Positions 8,233-17,454 are shown, counted from the first letter of the stretch. The stretch is 64,000 bases of DNA from Peptostreptococcaceae bacterium (GCA_030532905.1 JAUNKE010000002.1:22803-86802), one strand, 5' to 3'. Numbers and translations are program-made. The notes: generated by a model not told the origin, from the letters alone.

Positions 8233-9816
8233 TCAATTTGCCCCTCGACTCATATTCAGCACATTGTCAAAGGATGCCAAATATTCATCGTCATAATCAT
8301 GACTGATGACGATTTTAATCGGCGCATCGAGTTGCTTGATAATTTCCTGTATCTTTTGGGTGTTTTCTTTGTCCAAATTCGCCGTCGGCTCGTCCAAAAT
8401 AATACAATACGGTTTTTCAAGCATTGCCCGTGCGATGGCTATTCGCTGATATTCGCCGGATGAAATAAATTTTCCGCCATGCCCGAGCTCGCTCTTCTCC
8501 AGCATCTCTTTGCCGAATCCGACCTGACTCGCAACCGCCGCCACTTCTTCATCGGTATAATCTCGATACATGCGAATATTTTCTTTCAAGCTGTCGTTGA
8601 TGACATAGGTATTCGCACCGATGTATCGAACCATCTCTGGTATTGAATTGATGTCTATTTCGCGAGCATCCATATTGTCGTACAAAATTTTGCCCTCAAA
8701 GTCAGCATAAAATCCGGCGATGAGTTTTGCCAAGGTACTTTTACCCGAGCCCGATTCCCCGATAATAATGTAGGAATTGTCTTTTTTGAAATGATAATCA
8801 AATCCGTCGAGCACCTGCTTATCGGCTAAACGAAGGGAGACATTTTGAAAAAGAATATCGCCTTGTCGCACCGATTTTCCGCTTTGCTCCGGTCGAATGA
8901 GAAATCCTTCGAGCTTTTCCCGAAGCGGTTTGGTCGAATTCATCAAATTGTTGTTTGTGGATACGACATTGATTGGTGCGACGACAGAGTTTAAGATTTG
9001 CACCGCCGTCATCAAACCGCCGGTAGTGATTTCGCCTCGAATGACAAAATAGGAGCCGACCAAAATACAAAGCAGTTGTACGGAAAAGGAAATCCCGCTT
9101 ACAATATAAGCTACGCCGCCATCGGTGAGCGTTCTTCGAAGTCGGGCATCTTCCAAATCATTATCCTCTTTGTCCATCTTTTGAAACAGTCGCTTGCTGA
9201 CATTGAGCACTTTGAGCGATTCAAATCCCGACAAGATGTTTTCGAGCTCTCTCATGAATTTTTCATTGCCGGCGGAGAAGCGAATTCTGGATTTCTCCTG
9301 AAGTTTCATCAAGAATGACGGGAACAAAATAATAAGCAAAGTCAATCCGATGAATATGAGTGCCATCAACCAATGAATGCTGAACAGCGCACCCAAACTG
9401 ATGAAAAACGCAATGACGGATACGACGGTATCATATTTTCTTTCGATATAATTGTCGTTGATTTCGTTGATATCCTGCGTCAACATATTGTAGTAGAAGG
9501 ACATATCTTTTTCCTGATATTGATAAATCGGCATTTGCGAAAGATTGTTATACACTCTCCCCTTGATGTCGTGCAGAATTTTTTTGGACAACAGCCCGCT
9601 TAAGTAAGAATAGAGAATCCCGAACAATGTGTAAGAAACGATGAACAGAACAATAAGTATAATGAAAAAGGTCAATCGCGACAGACCTCCCTGCGTGATA
9701 TTATCAATCATCTGCCCGATAATATATGCCACCAGCACATTGACCAAAGAAATGACGACGCCAACAAGAATCGTGAGCGCATACAAAAACTTGTGTTTTT
9801 TTAATATCTCCCGCAT
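8233..9816 (-). CDS. ABC exporter half-transporter, second copy
   Basis: 527 residues from the ATG after AAAGGAGGAATT; a start ten codons earlier lacks a ribosome site. Exporter membrane domain (about 1-300), then an ATPase domain with Walker A GESGSGKST (about 348), an unusual signature ISSGEYQR in place of LSGGQ (about 440), Walker B CIILDEP (about 464) and a D-loop ANLD. The divergent signature could mean a heterodimer partner or a specialised exporter. It has its own promoter and no neighbour that reveals the substrate. Confidence 0.85.
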   Translation of the reverse strand: MREILKKHKFLYALTILVGVVISLVNVLVAYIIGQMIDNITQGGLSRLTFFIILIVLFIVSYTLFGILYSYLSGLLSKKILHDIKGRVYNNLSQMPIYQYQEKDMSFYYNMLTQDINEINDNYIERKYDTVVSVIAFFISLGALFSIHWLMALIFIGLTLLIILFPSFLMKLQEKSRIRFSAGNEKFMRELENILSGFESLKVLNVSKRLFQKMDKEDNDLEDARLRRTLTDGGVAYIVSGISFSVQLLCILVGSYFVIRGEITTGGLMTAVQILNSVVAPINVVSTNNNLMNSTKPLREKLEGFLIRPEQSGKSVRQGDILFQNVSLRLADKQVLDGFDYHFKKDNSYIIIGESGSGKSTLAKLIAGFYADFEGKILYDNMDAREIDINSIPEMVRYIGANTYVINDSLKENIRMYRDYTDEEVAAVASQVGFGKEMLEKSELGHGGKFISSGEYQRIAIARAMLEKPYCIILDEPTANLDKENTQKIQEIIKQLDAPIKIVISHDYDDEYLASFDNVLNMSRGAN

Positions 9817-9869
9817 AATTCCTCCTTTGATATGGAAATTCGACAAGTGATTGTTTTTTCTACAAAATA

Positions 9870-9899
9870 ATCATATCATAAACTTTATTTTAATTTCAA
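9870..9899 (-). promoter_or_regulatory. Promoter of the second ABC exporter
   Basis: Minus strand -35 TTGAAA, 18-base spacer, -10 TATGAT, about 50 bp before the ATG. It fits a sigma-A promoter. Confidence 0.5.
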
Positions 9900-10131
9900 G
9901 AAAGTATTTGGACATAAATTTTTTTGAAACTGAGATCTCGCTCATAAAAATCCCAGATACGAAACAAGAGATTTTTCATTTCGGATTATCCTGTAAACCT
10001 ATCAAATATTAAGTAAAATATAATATACACAGCTATCCTCTAACTTTTATCTAAAAGAGACAATTTCAATATTATTAAAACAATGAAAGCTCTCTCAAGA
10101 CACAAAAAAATTATTCAACGAAAAAAAATAC

Positions 10132-10160
10132 TTGACAGTTAAAAATACGCGTGCTATTAT
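10132..10160 (+). promoter_or_regulatory. Promoter of the ArsR-like regulator gene
   Basis: TTGACA, a 17-base spacer, then TATTAT: close to the sigma-A consensus. Transcription would begin near 10167, so the upstream ATG codons at 10132 and 10159 cannot be the start of the protein. Confidence 0.7.
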
Positions 10161-10200
10161 GACGATAATCACATTGACAAAATATTTTATTGGAGGTGAT

Positions 10201-10629
10201 ATTATCAAAGATATATATTATATACATGACCTCGAGCAATTGAAAGCTTTATCCGACCCGTTGCGCGTAAATATATTGACGGCACTTGGAACCACAAAGC
10301 AAAATTCACAACAATTGGCCAACCGACTCAAAATCAATCGTACAAGAATACATTACCATCTAAATATATTGGAAGAAATGGGTTTTATCGAAGTAATCGA
10401 CACCGACCTTGTCAATGGGATTGTTCAAAAATATTATCTTCCGACAGCGCGTGCATTTGTACCCGCACCGGATATTTTTAATGAACTGTTCGGCGACGAA
10501 CCGGTTGCATTTTTCATATCGAAATCTCAAGAACAGGAATTCTTGAAGGAATTTAAAATGCTCTTGAAAAAATATGCCGCCGAGCAAGATGATAAAAATA
10601 GCATTAAATTCAGCTTGTTGAAGATATAA
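10201..10629 (+). CDS. ArsR-type helix-turn-helix regulator, apparent ATT/ATC start
   Basis: 142 residues. An ArsR-like winged helix occupies about residues 8-75: KALSDPLRVNILTALGTT, recognition helix NRLKINRTRIHYHLNILEEM. A C-terminal region of about 60 residues follows. The only strong ribosome site, GGAGGTGAT (10192-10200), is followed directly by ATT ATC AAA, with no ATG, GTG or TTG in frame at proper spacing. Upstream in-frame ATGs lie in the promoter. The start is therefore probably non-AUG; TTG at 10174 (leaderless) or an internal TTG remain alternatives. It is read towards the MFS gene, so it may control that efflux gene (inference). Confidence 0.75.
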   Translation: MIKDIYYIHDLEQLKALSDPLRVNILTALGTTKQNSQQLANRLKINRTRIHYHLNILEEMGFIEVIDTDLVNGIVQKYYLPTARAFVPAPDIFNELFGDEPVAFFISKSQEQEFLKEFKMLLKKYAAEQDDKNSIKFSLLKI

Positions 10630-10749
10630 ATTTTTACGGCTCTTTGGAGTCGTAAAAAAATAAGCAGACCGTCAAATAAATTTTATCGTTCAGTTTTTGT
10701 ATTGCGTTTTGATTTTTTATAAGTATTTTAGAATACGAAGGAGGACATT

Positions 10750-11975
10750 ATGATTCGAAATAAGGATTTTATGCTTTTGTTTTTCGGGAGATTCATAACA
10801 AATTTCGGTGACAGCATTTATTTGATTGCGACAATGTCTCTTGTGTTTTCCCTAAGCGGTTCCACTTTTTACACCGGACTGGCGTTATTTTTAACATCAT
10901 CGATGGCTATTTTTCAGGTCATTCTGTCACCGATGCTCGACCGAATCAATATGAAAAAGTTTTTAATTATATCTCAGGTACTTCAAGGCGTTTTGCTGCT
11001 AATTATTCCTTATCTGCAAGTGAGCGGTCGTCTGAATGTGTACCATGTCTTAATTATCATGCCGATTATAAGCCTAATCAACCAATTGGTATATCCCGGC
11101 CAGTTGGCGTTGTTGCCCAAAATAATCGAGCCGTCCGATTTGGTCAAAGCAAACTCATTATTTTCAATTTCTTATCAGGGAAGCGATGCCGTCTTTAACG
11201 CACTGAGCGGATTTATTATCTCCGTTTTCGGTTTTGTTTCCGCATATTATATTGATAGTGCCACATTTTTTATAAATGCCATGCTGTTTGTTTTTCTTTC
11301 GAAAATTATAAGCAAAAGAAATGTCACTCAGAATTGCAAGCCTACAATAAAAAGTCATTTTGACGAATTAAAAAGCGGTCTTGCGCTTTGGAAAAATTCT
11401 ATGTTGAAAGCACTCTTGGCGGGGATTATATTGATTAACTTTTCGGCGACGGCAATTTTTGCAACACTTCCCGAATTCTCATCCGATTACAGATATTACG
11501 GAATTCTGTTGAGCGCATCCGGTGTCGGCGTTTTGCTCGGTGCTGTAATTTCCAATTTTGATTTTATCAAGAAAAAAAGATTGGGCATACTGTATATCCT
11601 ATTCATCGTTACTACCGCTACATGTTGGATTATCATGTCGCTGACAAGTTTGGAAACTACGATTGGAAAACCATTGCCTTTTTGACATTTTTGATAGGTT
11701 GGATATTGATAGGAGTGCTTAATATCTACTCTCAAACGATGGTACAAATGGTTGTTCCTTCGGATAAAATCAATGTGCCTTTGTCATCGATGATTGGAAT
11801 ATCCGTAGCACTGGCACCGCTCGGCGCATTGAGTGCGGGTTTTATCAGCAGATACTTTACGGCAAAATCGATAATCGTCTTTGCCGCCGGATTGATTTTG
11901 ATGATCGGCATTTATTGGTTTTTTAATAATAATGTTAGAAGTATAGAGAGTTTAGAAGTAATTGGAGGTAATTAA
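10750..11975 (+). pseudogene. MFS efflux transporter, interrupted by a frameshift
   Basis: Two overlapping frames make up one MFS protein of about 408 residues. The first (10750-11685) covers the N-terminal helices and ends after SLETTIGKPLPF. The second, in another frame up to 11975, continues AFLTFLIGWILIGVLNIYSQ through the last helices. One extra A in the run at 11667-11670 would join them smoothly. The family (macrolide-efflux-like MFS) exports drugs by proton exchange. The start follows GAAGGAGG. Either the gene is broken, truncating the last third, or the base is a sequencing error. Confidence 0.75.
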
Positions 11976-11977
11976 AG

Positions 11978-12505
11978 ATGAGTAACATAGTTTCTTTGCG
12001 TAGAGCCACATTAGATGATGTTAATTTTTTAAAAGTAATTTATAATGACAAAACTATCCAAAACCTTTCTTTAAATGTAGACGCCTGTAAAATAGAAGAA
12101 AAAGAGATTATCAATACCCTTAATTACTTTAGAGAAAATAGTCTTGATTTTTTTGTCATAACAAAAAATACAATTGAAATTGGAATCGCTTTAATTTATG
12201 AAATAAATCTTAAAAATAATTTTGTGATGGCAGGGATAGCTTTGGCTGAAAACTATAGAGGAAAAAATATTTCTCATGAAATAATACAAATACTAACCAA
12301 ACACATATTAAACAACTATAAAATTACTTTTTTATGCGGAGAAGTCTATTCAAACAACAACGCTTCTCTAAGGCTAGTTGAAAAACTCGGCTTTATACGT
12401 GATGACTCCAAAACTAAACTTATTAATATGAATGGAATCCAGATATATAGTTATGTCTACAATAAGCATATTAATGATTCTTTACAAATAAAAATTGTAA
12501 ATTAA
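11978..12505 (+). CDS. GNAT-family acetyltransferase (RimJ/RimL-like)
   Basis: 175 residues. GNAT features: N-terminal LRRATLDDVNFLKVIY; acetyl-CoA segment GIALAENYRGKNISHEIIQI (about 85-104); C-terminal VYSNNNASLRLVEKLGFIRD typical of RimJ/RimL-type enzymes. The ribosome site GGAGG lies in the last codons of the MFS gene, two bases before this start, so they are co-transcribed. The gene is clearly more AT-rich than its neighbours, suggesting a different origin. Substrate unknown. Confidence 0.83.
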   Translation: MSNIVSLRRATLDDVNFLKVIYNDKTIQNLSLNVDACKIEEKEIINTLNYFRENSLDFFVITKNTIEIGIALIYEINLKNNFVMAGIALAENYRGKNISHEIIQILTKHILNNYKITFLCGEVYSNNNASLRLVEKLGFIRDDSKTKLINMNGIQIYSYVYNKHINDSLQIKIVN

Positions 12506-12558
12506 CAAAATAAGTACCAAGTAAACTTACATTATCTGATTTTTTAGGAGGTGTCGTT

Positions 12559-12591
12559 ATGAAAAGACAGATTATAATTATCGTGACATGA
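12559..12591 (+). other. Ten-codon ORF with strong ribosome site, likely gene remnant
   Basis: TAGGAGGTG is followed by ATG and MKRQIIIIVT before TGA. The hydrophobic start looks like the first strand of an alpha/beta protein, and the DNA after the stop contains no open frame of note. I read it as the start of a decayed gene, but a short peptide or leader is not excluded. Confidence 0.25.
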
Positions 12592-12735
12592 ATAATCAAA
12601 CCTAATTCAAATATTAACCGATGTATTCTCTAAAATATCGGAGAACAACAAAAGTTTTAATTTCCTAAATTGCAATAGCAAATTTTCCTTTCAATATAAA
12701 TTCTCATTTACGATTTGTGATTTCATTTTCATAAC

Positions 12736-12778
12736 AAAAAACCGGCTTTAAGAAATTTGCTTCTCAAAGTCGGTTTTG
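12736..12778 (-). terminator. Terminator of the YwlG-like gene
   Basis: Arms AAAACCGACTTT and AAAGCCGGTTTT around a loop of about 15 bases, followed by TTTTTTG on the minus strand, 14 bp beyond the stop codon. Confidence 0.75.
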
Positions 12779-12791
12779 CTTTTTCTACATT

Positions 12792-13331
12792 TTATTTGTA
12801 AACCGCCCTTTCTCCGCCGATTAGTTTCGGTCGTGAGCGTAATGCGGTCAGATGCGCTTCGCCAATCGATTTGGTTTGCAATCTCACCGGTACTTGCACA
12901 AATTTGACATGCATTCCGATGGATGTGTCGCCGATGTCCAATCCGGCTTTGGCGGTAATTTTTTCAACCACGACCGGCTCGTCAAATAGCTTGTATGCCG
13001 AAGTTGCCGCTCCGCCGCCCGCTTTCATCTGCGGAATGACGGTGACTTCTTCCAGTTGATATTGCTTCGCGGTCTTTTTCTCCACGACGAGGGCGCGGTT
13101 CAGATGCTCGCAGCATTGTACGGCAAGCAGTATTTTGTGCTTATCCAATATTTCTTTGAGCGTTTTTATAACGGTCTCGCCAATTTCCATATTGGAATTT
13201 TTACCGATGGTGCCGCCTTGAATTTCGCTGGTGCTGCATCCGACAACAAAAATATCATTTTCTTCCAAATTCGCAAGGCTCAATAATTCTTCGGTCGCCT
13301 TAGTCAGTTGTTCACGAATCATTTCTTTCAT
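12792..13331 (-). CDS. ywlG: TIGR01440/UPF0340 family protein (YwlG-like)
   Basis: 179 residues, the usual full length. Recognisable segments are VVGCSTSEIQGGTIGKNSN (about 29-47), VQCCEHLNRALVVE (about 70-83) and AGLDIGDTSIGMHVKFVQVP near the C terminus. The family is widespread in Firmicutes, has an alpha/beta fold and no settled function. The gene has its own terminator and no operon partner here. Confidence 0.9.
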   Translation of the reverse strand: MKEMIREQLTKATEELLSLANLEENDIFVVGCSTSEIQGGTIGKNSNMEIGETVIKTLKEILDKHKILLAVQCCEHLNRALVVEKKTAKQYQLEEVTVIPQMKAGGGAATSAYKLFDEPVVVEKITAKAGLDIGDTSIGMHVKFVQVPVRLQTKSIGEAHLTALRSRPKLIGGERAVYK

Positions 13332-13420
13332 CGCATCCTCCCTTAAAATTCAATTCTCTTCCTTTATTATATGACTATCCGAAGAGAATGTCCAGCGCAA
13401 GCGCGAGGCAAAATTTGCTT

Positions 13421-13453
13421 AAAAAAATCCACCAGCCTAGCGACTGATGGATT
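13421..13453 (-). terminator. Terminator of the SLH-protein operon
   Basis: Arms AATCCATCAG and CTGGTGGATT (one G-T pair) with an eight-base loop, followed by TTTTT on the minus strand, just beyond the SLH gene stop. Confidence 0.75.
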
Positions 13454-13458
13454 GTTGT

Positions 13459-15147
13459 TTATCTGTAGAATGCTATTCTTGTTGCTTCAAAAGTGTTGAT
13501 TCCTTCAAAACCGTTGATGATGACATTGTCATTTTTGGACAAACTGTCAACGGATTTCGGACGATTGGTAAGCTGGTCTATAATTTCAGCATTTCTCAAA
13601 ATAATAACCTTCACTTCTTTGCCGTCCGCTTTTTTGACATAGATAATATCATCGCGAAGATTCAAATCGCTAATCACACCGGTAATTACGGTTCCTCTCG
13701 CTTCACCGTAAAGGGTGATGTCCAAAATTTCATTGCTGTTTGCATAGATGTCCGCTTCATGTCCGACGGAAATAGAGGATAATCCTACTTTTTTGTTGTT
13801 CAAATATGCAGTGGATGCCGCCGTAAATTCCATCGTGTAGTTGTTGCCTTTTTCATCGGTGATGATGATGGATGCCGTTCCGTTGGAATAGCTTGTGATT
13901 CCTTTGATAACCACATTTTTGAGTGTTCGTCGAACGGTTTTCGCTTCAACGGAAACTACGAGTGAGTTTTGAATTTTCGCACTCACGCTGTCGCCGGCAA
14001 TCAAATCCAATGCTCTTGCGCTCTTTCCGTTTTTGGTAAAGGTTGCGTTGTTGGCAAATCGATATTCTTCAACCACATTGCCGTTTCGAATTTTAATCAG
14101 GTTCGCATCAACGCTCACCACTTCGCCGAGCAAATCTTTGTTGACATTCGTTTTGTTGACGGTCACCGCTTCCACTCCTTTGAGGGTGGTTCCTTCGGTG
14201 TAAAGTTTGACACCGTAACCTTCTTTCAGAGATTGTGCATCCGCTGCTCTTCCGTCCAAGCTGATGACAACACCGTTGGTTCGATTCGTGTAGGAAGTAA
14301 GATTGCCCGCCTTGTCGGTGATAATCAAAATGATGTTGAAGTTGTCGATTGAAATCTGTTTAATCGTTCCTTCCACCACCGTACCGCTCGGCATCGTAAC
14401 GACGCCCGGCTGCTGCGGTTTAGTCGGCTGTTGCGGTTGCTGAGGTTGTTGCGGTTGCGTAGTCGGCACCGCGCCCTTCGCTACTTGCGAATGCGGATAA
14501 GAAACCGAAAGCATCTTCGCCACTTCTCCTCTGGTCACCGATTTGAGCGGATTGAATTCGCCTGTCGTTACAACAACTCCTTTTTTACCGAGTATGTCGA
14601 TAAAAGGAACGGCTTGTTTCGGAATATTTTTCGCATCTTTGTACGAAACGACCGCCGCATTGCTCATCTCTTTGTCCCAACCGAGCGCGCGTACAAGATA
14701 CACGCTGAACTCATAGCGCTGTGCTTCTTTTTGCGCCTTGGTCTGCTTGTTCATAAATTCTTTCAGATAAGCTTCGGAATACCATCCGTTTTCCAATCCG
14801 AATACCACTGCGGATTTTGCAAAATCCGGAATGATATGCTCTTTCATTTTCGCTTCCCATTTCGCTTTGTTCGCTTCATAGGTCGCCTTTACCGTCTGAA
14901 CGGGAAACAATCTTGAGATAAATACCACCGATTCGATTCTCGTGACCGGCTTGTTTGGTTTGAATGTGCCGTCGGAATATCCGCCGACAAGATTTTTGCT
15001 TGAAATATCCGTTACATAAGGCAAGCTCCAATGGTCTTTGCCTTTTGCATCTTTCATATCCTTAAAAGTTGCTGCAAAAGATAGTGTCGAATTGGATGCA
15101 ATCATCATCGCCAATAGGATTGATAGCGTCTTTTTATTTGCTTTCAT
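13459..15147 (-). CDS. Secreted S-layer-homology domain protein
   Basis: 562 residues. Signal peptide (residues 1-25, ending LSFA), then SLH repeats (about 27-225; motifs LVGGYSDGTFKPNKPVTRIE and EFNPLKSVTRGEVAKML). A Gln/Pro linker of QQP repeats follows (about 230-247), then about 310 residues of beta-rich repeats (about 255-562) with recurring GTVITGVISDL- and VISLDGRAADAQSL-like strands. SLH domains hold proteins on the cell wall through pyruvylated polysaccharide; the C-terminal part is probably the displayed domain. It lies 21 bp after the stalk-domain gene and is co-transcribed with it. Confidence 0.85.
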   Translation of the reverse strand: MKANKKTLSILLAMMIASNSTLSFAATFKDMKDAKGKDHWSLPYVTDISSKNLVGGYSDGTFKPNKPVTRIESVVFISRLFPVQTVKATYEANKAKWEAKMKEHIIPDFAKSAVVFGLENGWYSEAYLKEFMNKQTKAQKEAQRYEFSVYLVRALGWDKEMSNAAVVSYKDAKNIPKQAVPFIDILGKKGVVVTTGEFNPLKSVTRGEVAKMLSVSYPHSQVAKGAVPTTQPQQPQQPQQPTKPQQPGVVTMPSGTVVEGTIKQISIDNFNIILIITDKAGNLTSYTNRTNGVVISLDGRAADAQSLKEGYGVKLYTEGTTLKGVEAVTVNKTNVNKDLLGEVVSVDANLIKIRNGNVVEEYRFANNATFTKNGKSARALDLIAGDSVSAKIQNSLVVSVEAKTVRRTLKNVVIKGITSYSNGTASIIITDEKGNNYTMEFTAASTAYLNNKKVGLSSISVGHEADIYANSNEILDITLYGEARGTVITGVISDLNLRDDIIYVKKADGKEVKVIILRNAEIIDQLTNRPKSVDSLSKNDNVIINGFEGINTFEATRIAFYR

Positions 15148-15168
15148 ATCTCCTCCTTTGTGTACCCC

Positions 15169-16014
15169 TTAATATACACTTGCAAATTGTTCATAGGTGA
15201 TGGATGTCATCGCCAAAGTTTTGGATGCATCCGATCCTTTTAATATATAATAGGTCGCTCCGGAATATGTGGTCGTGCTCATCACATAGCTGCCGCCCAA
15301 CATATTGGAAGTAATACTAACCGATGTTCCTGAAATATTGTAGCTTGCTTTTTCGGTCTTGCCGGTTGAAATATTTTTGATGTCGAGTGAGAAGTCGCTG
15401 TTGAACTGTGCAACGATTTTTTCTTTCTTCATATTATTCATTGCAAAAGTTCCCCAAATCTCGCTGTTTTTCGCTCCCGTATCTTTCGGCGGCGCAATTC
15501 CGGTTTTCGGCGGTTGCTGCGGTGTTCCCGGATTGGTTCCCGGTGTGTCGATTGGGAAAAGTCCGTTTGACATCGTAATGTTTACGGTATAGCTCGGCGC
15601 TCCGACCCAAGCGGTCTGCCCGCCCATCTGCTTGGTCACAAATGAAAGCGGAACCATCATCGAGCTTCCCATAATAATCGGTGCATTGTCCATTTGAACC
15701 GCAACGCCGTCCACCTTTGCGTTTTTGCTGTTTTTTGTCAGCTCCACGACCGTACCGTCTTTCGTTCCTTTTGCCGTACTCGTTTTAGCGTCCCATTTGA
15801 TATCTTTCTCCGGTACGCCGATTGCCAGGAACAATGACTTGAATGGAATCAGCACTCGACCGGTTTTCGCATCAAGCACTGCCGGATGCCCGACGATTTG
15901 CATTTTGTTTCCATCTACATTCACGGTAATATTGTCTTTTGAACTCGCATACGACGGCAACATCGTTCCGATTGTCAAAACTCCCGCCATCAGTATGCTG
16001 AAAAATCTCTTCAT
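15169..16014 (-). CDS. Secreted protein with copper-amine-oxidase-type stalk domain
   Basis: 281 residues from the ATG nine bases after TTGGAGG; an in-frame TTG overlapping that site is unlikely. Signal peptide MKRFFSILMAGVLTIG to about residue 23. A stalk domain follows (about 28-145) with GRVLIPFKSLFLAIGVPEKD and SSMMVPLSFVTKQMGGQTAW. Then come a Pro/Thr linker (about 150-175) and a C-terminal beta domain of about 100 residues. Stalk domains (PF07833) lack catalytic residues and serve as extracellular modules. It precedes the SLH gene, so both are envelope proteins. Confidence 0.8.
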   Translation of the reverse strand: MKRFFSILMAGVLTIGTMLPSYASSKDNITVNVDGNKMQIVGHPAVLDAKTGRVLIPFKSLFLAIGVPEKDIKWDAKTSTAKGTKDGTVVELTKNSKNAKVDGVAVQMDNAPIIMGSSMMVPLSFVTKQMGGQTAWVGAPSYTVNITMSNGLFPIDTPGTNPGTPQQPPKTGIAPPKDTGAKNSEIWGTFAMNNMKKEKIVAQFNSDFSLDIKNISTGKTEKASYNISGTSVSITSNMLGGSYVMSTTTYSGATYYILKGSDASKTLAMTSITYEQFASVY

Positions 16015-16054
16015 TATTATATCCTCCAATGATCATATTAAAATTCATACGGGT

Positions 16055-16063
16055 ATTATACCA
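16055..16063 (-). promoter_or_regulatory. Extended -10 element for the stalk-SLH operon
   Basis: Minus strand TGGTATAAT: a perfect -10 with the extended TGn motif, about 40 bp before the ATG. No clear -35 is seen at 17 bp. Confidence 0.5.
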
Positions 16064-16381
16064 AAATTTTGTAACGAAAATATGACAAGACAATTACAAA
16101 TGCAAATTTATTTGTAGGAATTTGCAAAGTTTTGTCGGTTTTTTCTTATTCAAAGGTATCGTATCCGATTTTTGTCAACGCTCTCTTTTGTTTTCTTAAA
16201 ATAAATCCGTAGAATTCACTGCAAAAGTTATTTGTTGAATCAAAACCCTTTAAATTCAAGAATATCACAAAAGTGAGTGGTGGTCAATAGTTGCGCGTAT
16301 GGAATCCGTTGAAAAACTGTCACTTTACATTTTCAATCAGCAGGCGATTCCAAAAATCGACATGGTTTTTTACGGCGACTT
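16064..16381. other. Gap without a supported gene
   Basis: AT-rich DNA between the stalk-SLH operon and the lipoprotein gene. An open frame of about 70 codons on the plus strand (16299-16520) overlaps the lipoprotein gene antisense and has no ribosome site. I see no RNA gene or repeat. Confidence 0.5.
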
Positions 16382-16924
16382 CTATTTCGGAACATCCGCG
16401 CTCAATATCACTTTCTTGCCCGTCACCACATCGCTCATTGCGATAATTTCAATTTGCAACTTATTTTCCGATGTCAGCACGAAGGCTTCTTCACAATCAT
16501 GCAATGTTTCTTGGGGCTGAATTTCTTTTCCCGAATGTTCATGACGAACACCATCCATGATTAAAGCGGGGTCGAGCTCTTTTTCGTCCTGAAAAACTTG
16601 AATCAATAGTGCAAAGAGCGTACTTGTCGGCTCCTTCGTTTTATTGGTGAAGGAGTAATTGACGACCACCGCCGGATTTCCTTCGTCATCCTCGACTTTT
16701 CGCAGTGAATTTATCGTGACGGCATATTCTCCCTCTCCAATCAAAAATTCTTCCCCGAGATGAACAGTTGTAATCAAATTTTTGTCTTTCTCATTTTCAC
16801 TCGGTTTTGTAACTTGGGCTGAATTTTTCGGCTCGCTCGATTGCTCCGCGCTTTTATTTTTTGCACAAGCCGTCGAAAAAATGCAAATGACAAATACAAA
16901 TAAAATCGCCGTTATCTTTTTCAT
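16382..16924 (-). CDS. DUF5067-like lipoprotein
   Basis: 180 residues from the ATG after AAGGAAAGGAGAAGT. Signal peptide with lipobox FSTAC (acylated Cys about 20), a Ser/Glu/Lys linker (about 22-50), then a beta-sandwich domain with VVNYSFTNKTKEPTS and ELDPALIMDG. This matches the DUF5067/DUF4352 type in secreted Firmicute lipoproteins of unknown function. It is transcribed away from rpsT. No operon partner. Confidence 0.7.
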   Translation of the reverse strand: MKKITAILFVFVICIFSTACAKNKSAEQSSEPKNSAQVTKPSENEKDKNLITTVHLGEEFLIGEGEYAVTINSLRKVEDDEGNPAVVVNYSFTNKTKEPTSTLFALLIQVFQDEKELDPALIMDGVRHEHSGKEIQPQETLHDCEEAFVLTSENKLQIEIIAMSDVVTGKKVILSADVPK

Positions 16925-17084
16925 ACTTCTCCTTTCCTTTTTAAGCAATGCTTTTCCACATTTTCAAATTCTTGTCATTTTTCGTTATAGCGATATAAAT
17001 GTCGCTTTTCAGCTGATATTTTTTCAAATTCTCCGCACGAATTTTGCTTTTCAAAGTTTCTTTTTCATTTTCATAAGATTTTTG

Positions 17085-17113
17085 TTTACACTTTCCTAAA
17101 ACTGTGATATACT
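17085..17113 (+). promoter_or_regulatory. Promoter of rpsT
   Basis: TTTACA, a 17-base spacer, TATACT, about 45 bp before the start codon. A good sigma-A match. Confidence 0.65.
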
Positions 17114-17159
17114 CATATACGTTATTAATGTCCATTACAAAAACAAGGAGGTGAACGCG

Positions 17160-17423
17160 TTGGCAAATATTAAGTCCGCTAAGAAAAGAATTCTTGTGAC
17201 TGCAAAGAAAACCGCTGTAAATCGTATGAGAAAGTCTCAGGTTAAAACTGCTATCAGAAGATTTGACGAAGCATTGGCAGCAGGCAACAAGGAGCTTGCA
17301 CAAACTACTTTCCAGTATGCACAAAAGAAAATCATGCAGCTTGCGTCAAAAGGAACTATCCACAAGAATGCAGCAGCAAGAAAAATTTCAAGACTATCAG
17401 CAAAGTTGAACGCAGCGAAGTAG
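17160..17423 (+). CDS. rpsT: 30S ribosomal protein S20
   Basis: 87 residues, family length. MANIKSAKKRI at the start and GTIHKNAAARKISRL near the end are diagnostic. S20 is a three-helix protein binding 16S rRNA in the body of the small subunit. The TTG at 17160 is chosen because AAGGAGGTG lies six bases upstream; a GTG at 17151 overlaps the ribosome site. It sits tail to tail with holA, the common Firmicute neighbourhood, and shares a bidirectional terminator. Confidence 0.97.
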   Translation: MANIKSAKKRILVTAKKTAVNRMRKSQVKTAIRRFDEALAAGNKELAQTTFQYAQKKIMQLASKGTIHKNAAARKISRLSAKLNAAK

Positions 17424-17454
17424 TACTTATAACATCTGTTATATCCCATGAAAA

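Noticed and set aside
10630-10660. Hairpin TTTTACGGCTC / GAGTCGTAAAA after the ArsR-like gene
   Set aside because: The stem is good but no T run follows on the plus strand, so I did not call it a terminator; it may still slow transcription.
16299-16520. Open frame of about 73 codons on the plus strand
   Set aside because: Overlaps the DUF5067 lipoprotein gene antisense and has no ribosome site.
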